Source: an uncultured Clostridia bacterium
GTDB taxonomy: Bacteria > Bacillota_A > Clostridia > Oscillospirales > Oscillospiraceae
NCBI GenBank assembly: GCA_949289625.1
Contig: CASEPH010000254.1
Span: 1 to 5,449, forward strand
DNA: 5,449 nucleotides
Direction of reading: 5' to 3'
The notes beneath the pieces are model-generated. The model was not told the origin of the DNA. It did no database searches and saw nothing but the letters and a program-made list of their open reading frames with translations. A program made the translations under genes and the position numbers. This document shows, piece by piece, positions 5,315-5,449 of this stretch; position 1 is the first letter of the stretch; each line of letters starts with the position of its first letter.

Positions 5315-5352
5315 TTGAGAAAGCCCCCATACCAGGATGGGTACTTTCTCAA
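5315..5352 (+). repeat. Two-part hairpin followed by an A run
   Basis: TTGAGAAAG (5315-5323) pairs exactly with CTTTCTCAA (5344-5352), and CCCAT/ATGGG (5326-5330/5337-5341) pairs inside it. Seven A (5351-5357) overlap and follow the right arm on the + strand. There is no downstream T run in either direction, so it is not an intrinsic terminator. Confidence 0.6.
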
Positions 5353-5374
5353 AAAAACTATGCCAGGTTCCCAC

Positions 5375-5442
5375 GTGGTGTAGAAGGAGTGGAATATACA
5401 TAATATTCATGGTGGAAAAATGGTGCCATGAAGTTACACCAC
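5375..5442 (+). other. Branched inverted repeat at the window edge, possibly a leader of the next gene
   Basis: GTGGTGTA (5375-5382) pairs exactly with TACACCAC (5435-5442). Inside are two overlapping hairpins: GAATAT/ATATTC (5392-5408) and TTCATGG/CCATGAA (5406-5432), which compete for three bases. A GAAGGAG site (5383-5389) lies in the same segment. An ATG at 5409 opens a frame that runs to the window end (13 complete codons), but its 19-nt distance from that site is too long for normal initiation. Confidence 0.35.
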
Positions 5443-5449
5443 CACGCAA

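Larger units (their letters stand above)
4817..5449 (+). ncRNA. Gene-free, hairpin-rich region; candidate structured RNA or intergenic palindrome cluster
   Basis: I see no credible complete protein gene in these 633 nt. Between 4820 and 5352 nearly every base falls in a hairpin or a short linker; the individual structures are listed separately. Eleven imperfect positions in the arms are G.T or T.G on the + strand, and none is A.C, as expected if a + strand transcript folds. No good promoter is visible after the terminator at 4816, so expression would need read-through or an atypical promoter. The alternative is a cluster of dispersed palindromic repeats acting at DNA or mRNA level. I do not recognise any named RNA family here. 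Confidence 0.4.

Noticed and set aside
5315..5357. Intrinsic terminator at the hairpin with the A run
   Set aside because: On the + strand the run after the stem is A, not T, and on the - strand the T run comes before the stem, so neither strand has the required order.
4817..5449. Insertion sequence or transposon remnant
   Set aside because: I see no transposase fragment, no single pair of terminal repeats bounding the region and no target duplication. A non-autonomous palindromic repeat family remains possible but unproven.

Overview
The window reads as a sucrose-use locus of a Gram-positive gut Clostridium-class bacterium, most like Faecalibacterium, Gemmiger or Subdoligranulum. That placement is inferred from protein style, a base composition close to half GC, purine-rich ribosome sites and the palindrome-rich intergenic DNA. 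It was not tested by a search. All recognisable genes lie on the + strand.

Positions 1-1370 hold the 3' end of a GH32 beta-fructosidase and a PfkB-family fructokinase (scrK). They are separated by 3 nt and look translationally coupled. Positions 1371-1573 are a 203-nt leader with several hairpins and a strong Shine-Dalgarno-like site that has no start codon after it. Positions 1574-2758 encode the sugar-importer ATPase MsmK/UgpC, whose codon use points to high expression. A strong intrinsic terminator (2771-2799) follows, only 25 nt before the next gene. Positions 2825-4648 encode an intracellular GH13 enzyme of the amylosucrase/sucrose hydrolase type with a complete catalytic set. A second strong terminator (4772-4816) closes this gene.

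As a pathway: an ABC importer energised by MsmK brings sugar in (its permease and binding protein are not in the window). GH32 hydrolyses sucrose or fructosides. The GH13 enzyme can either hydrolyse sucrose or move its glucosyl unit onto an alpha-glucan. Both routes release fructose, which the fructokinase phosphorylates.

Positions 4817-5449 (633 nt) contain no credible complete gene. They are an almost uninterrupted chain of hairpins: a 22-bp stem, five tandem hairpin units of about 36 nt with conserved ends and covarying stems, another hairpin, a possible multibranch domain closed by an 8-bp long-range helix (5088-5306), and further stems to the window edge. Imperfect positions in the arms are very often G.T on the + strand and never A.C, which suggests a folded + strand RNA. 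This is the part of the window most likely to be undescribed. The alternative is a family of dispersed intergenic palindromic repeats.
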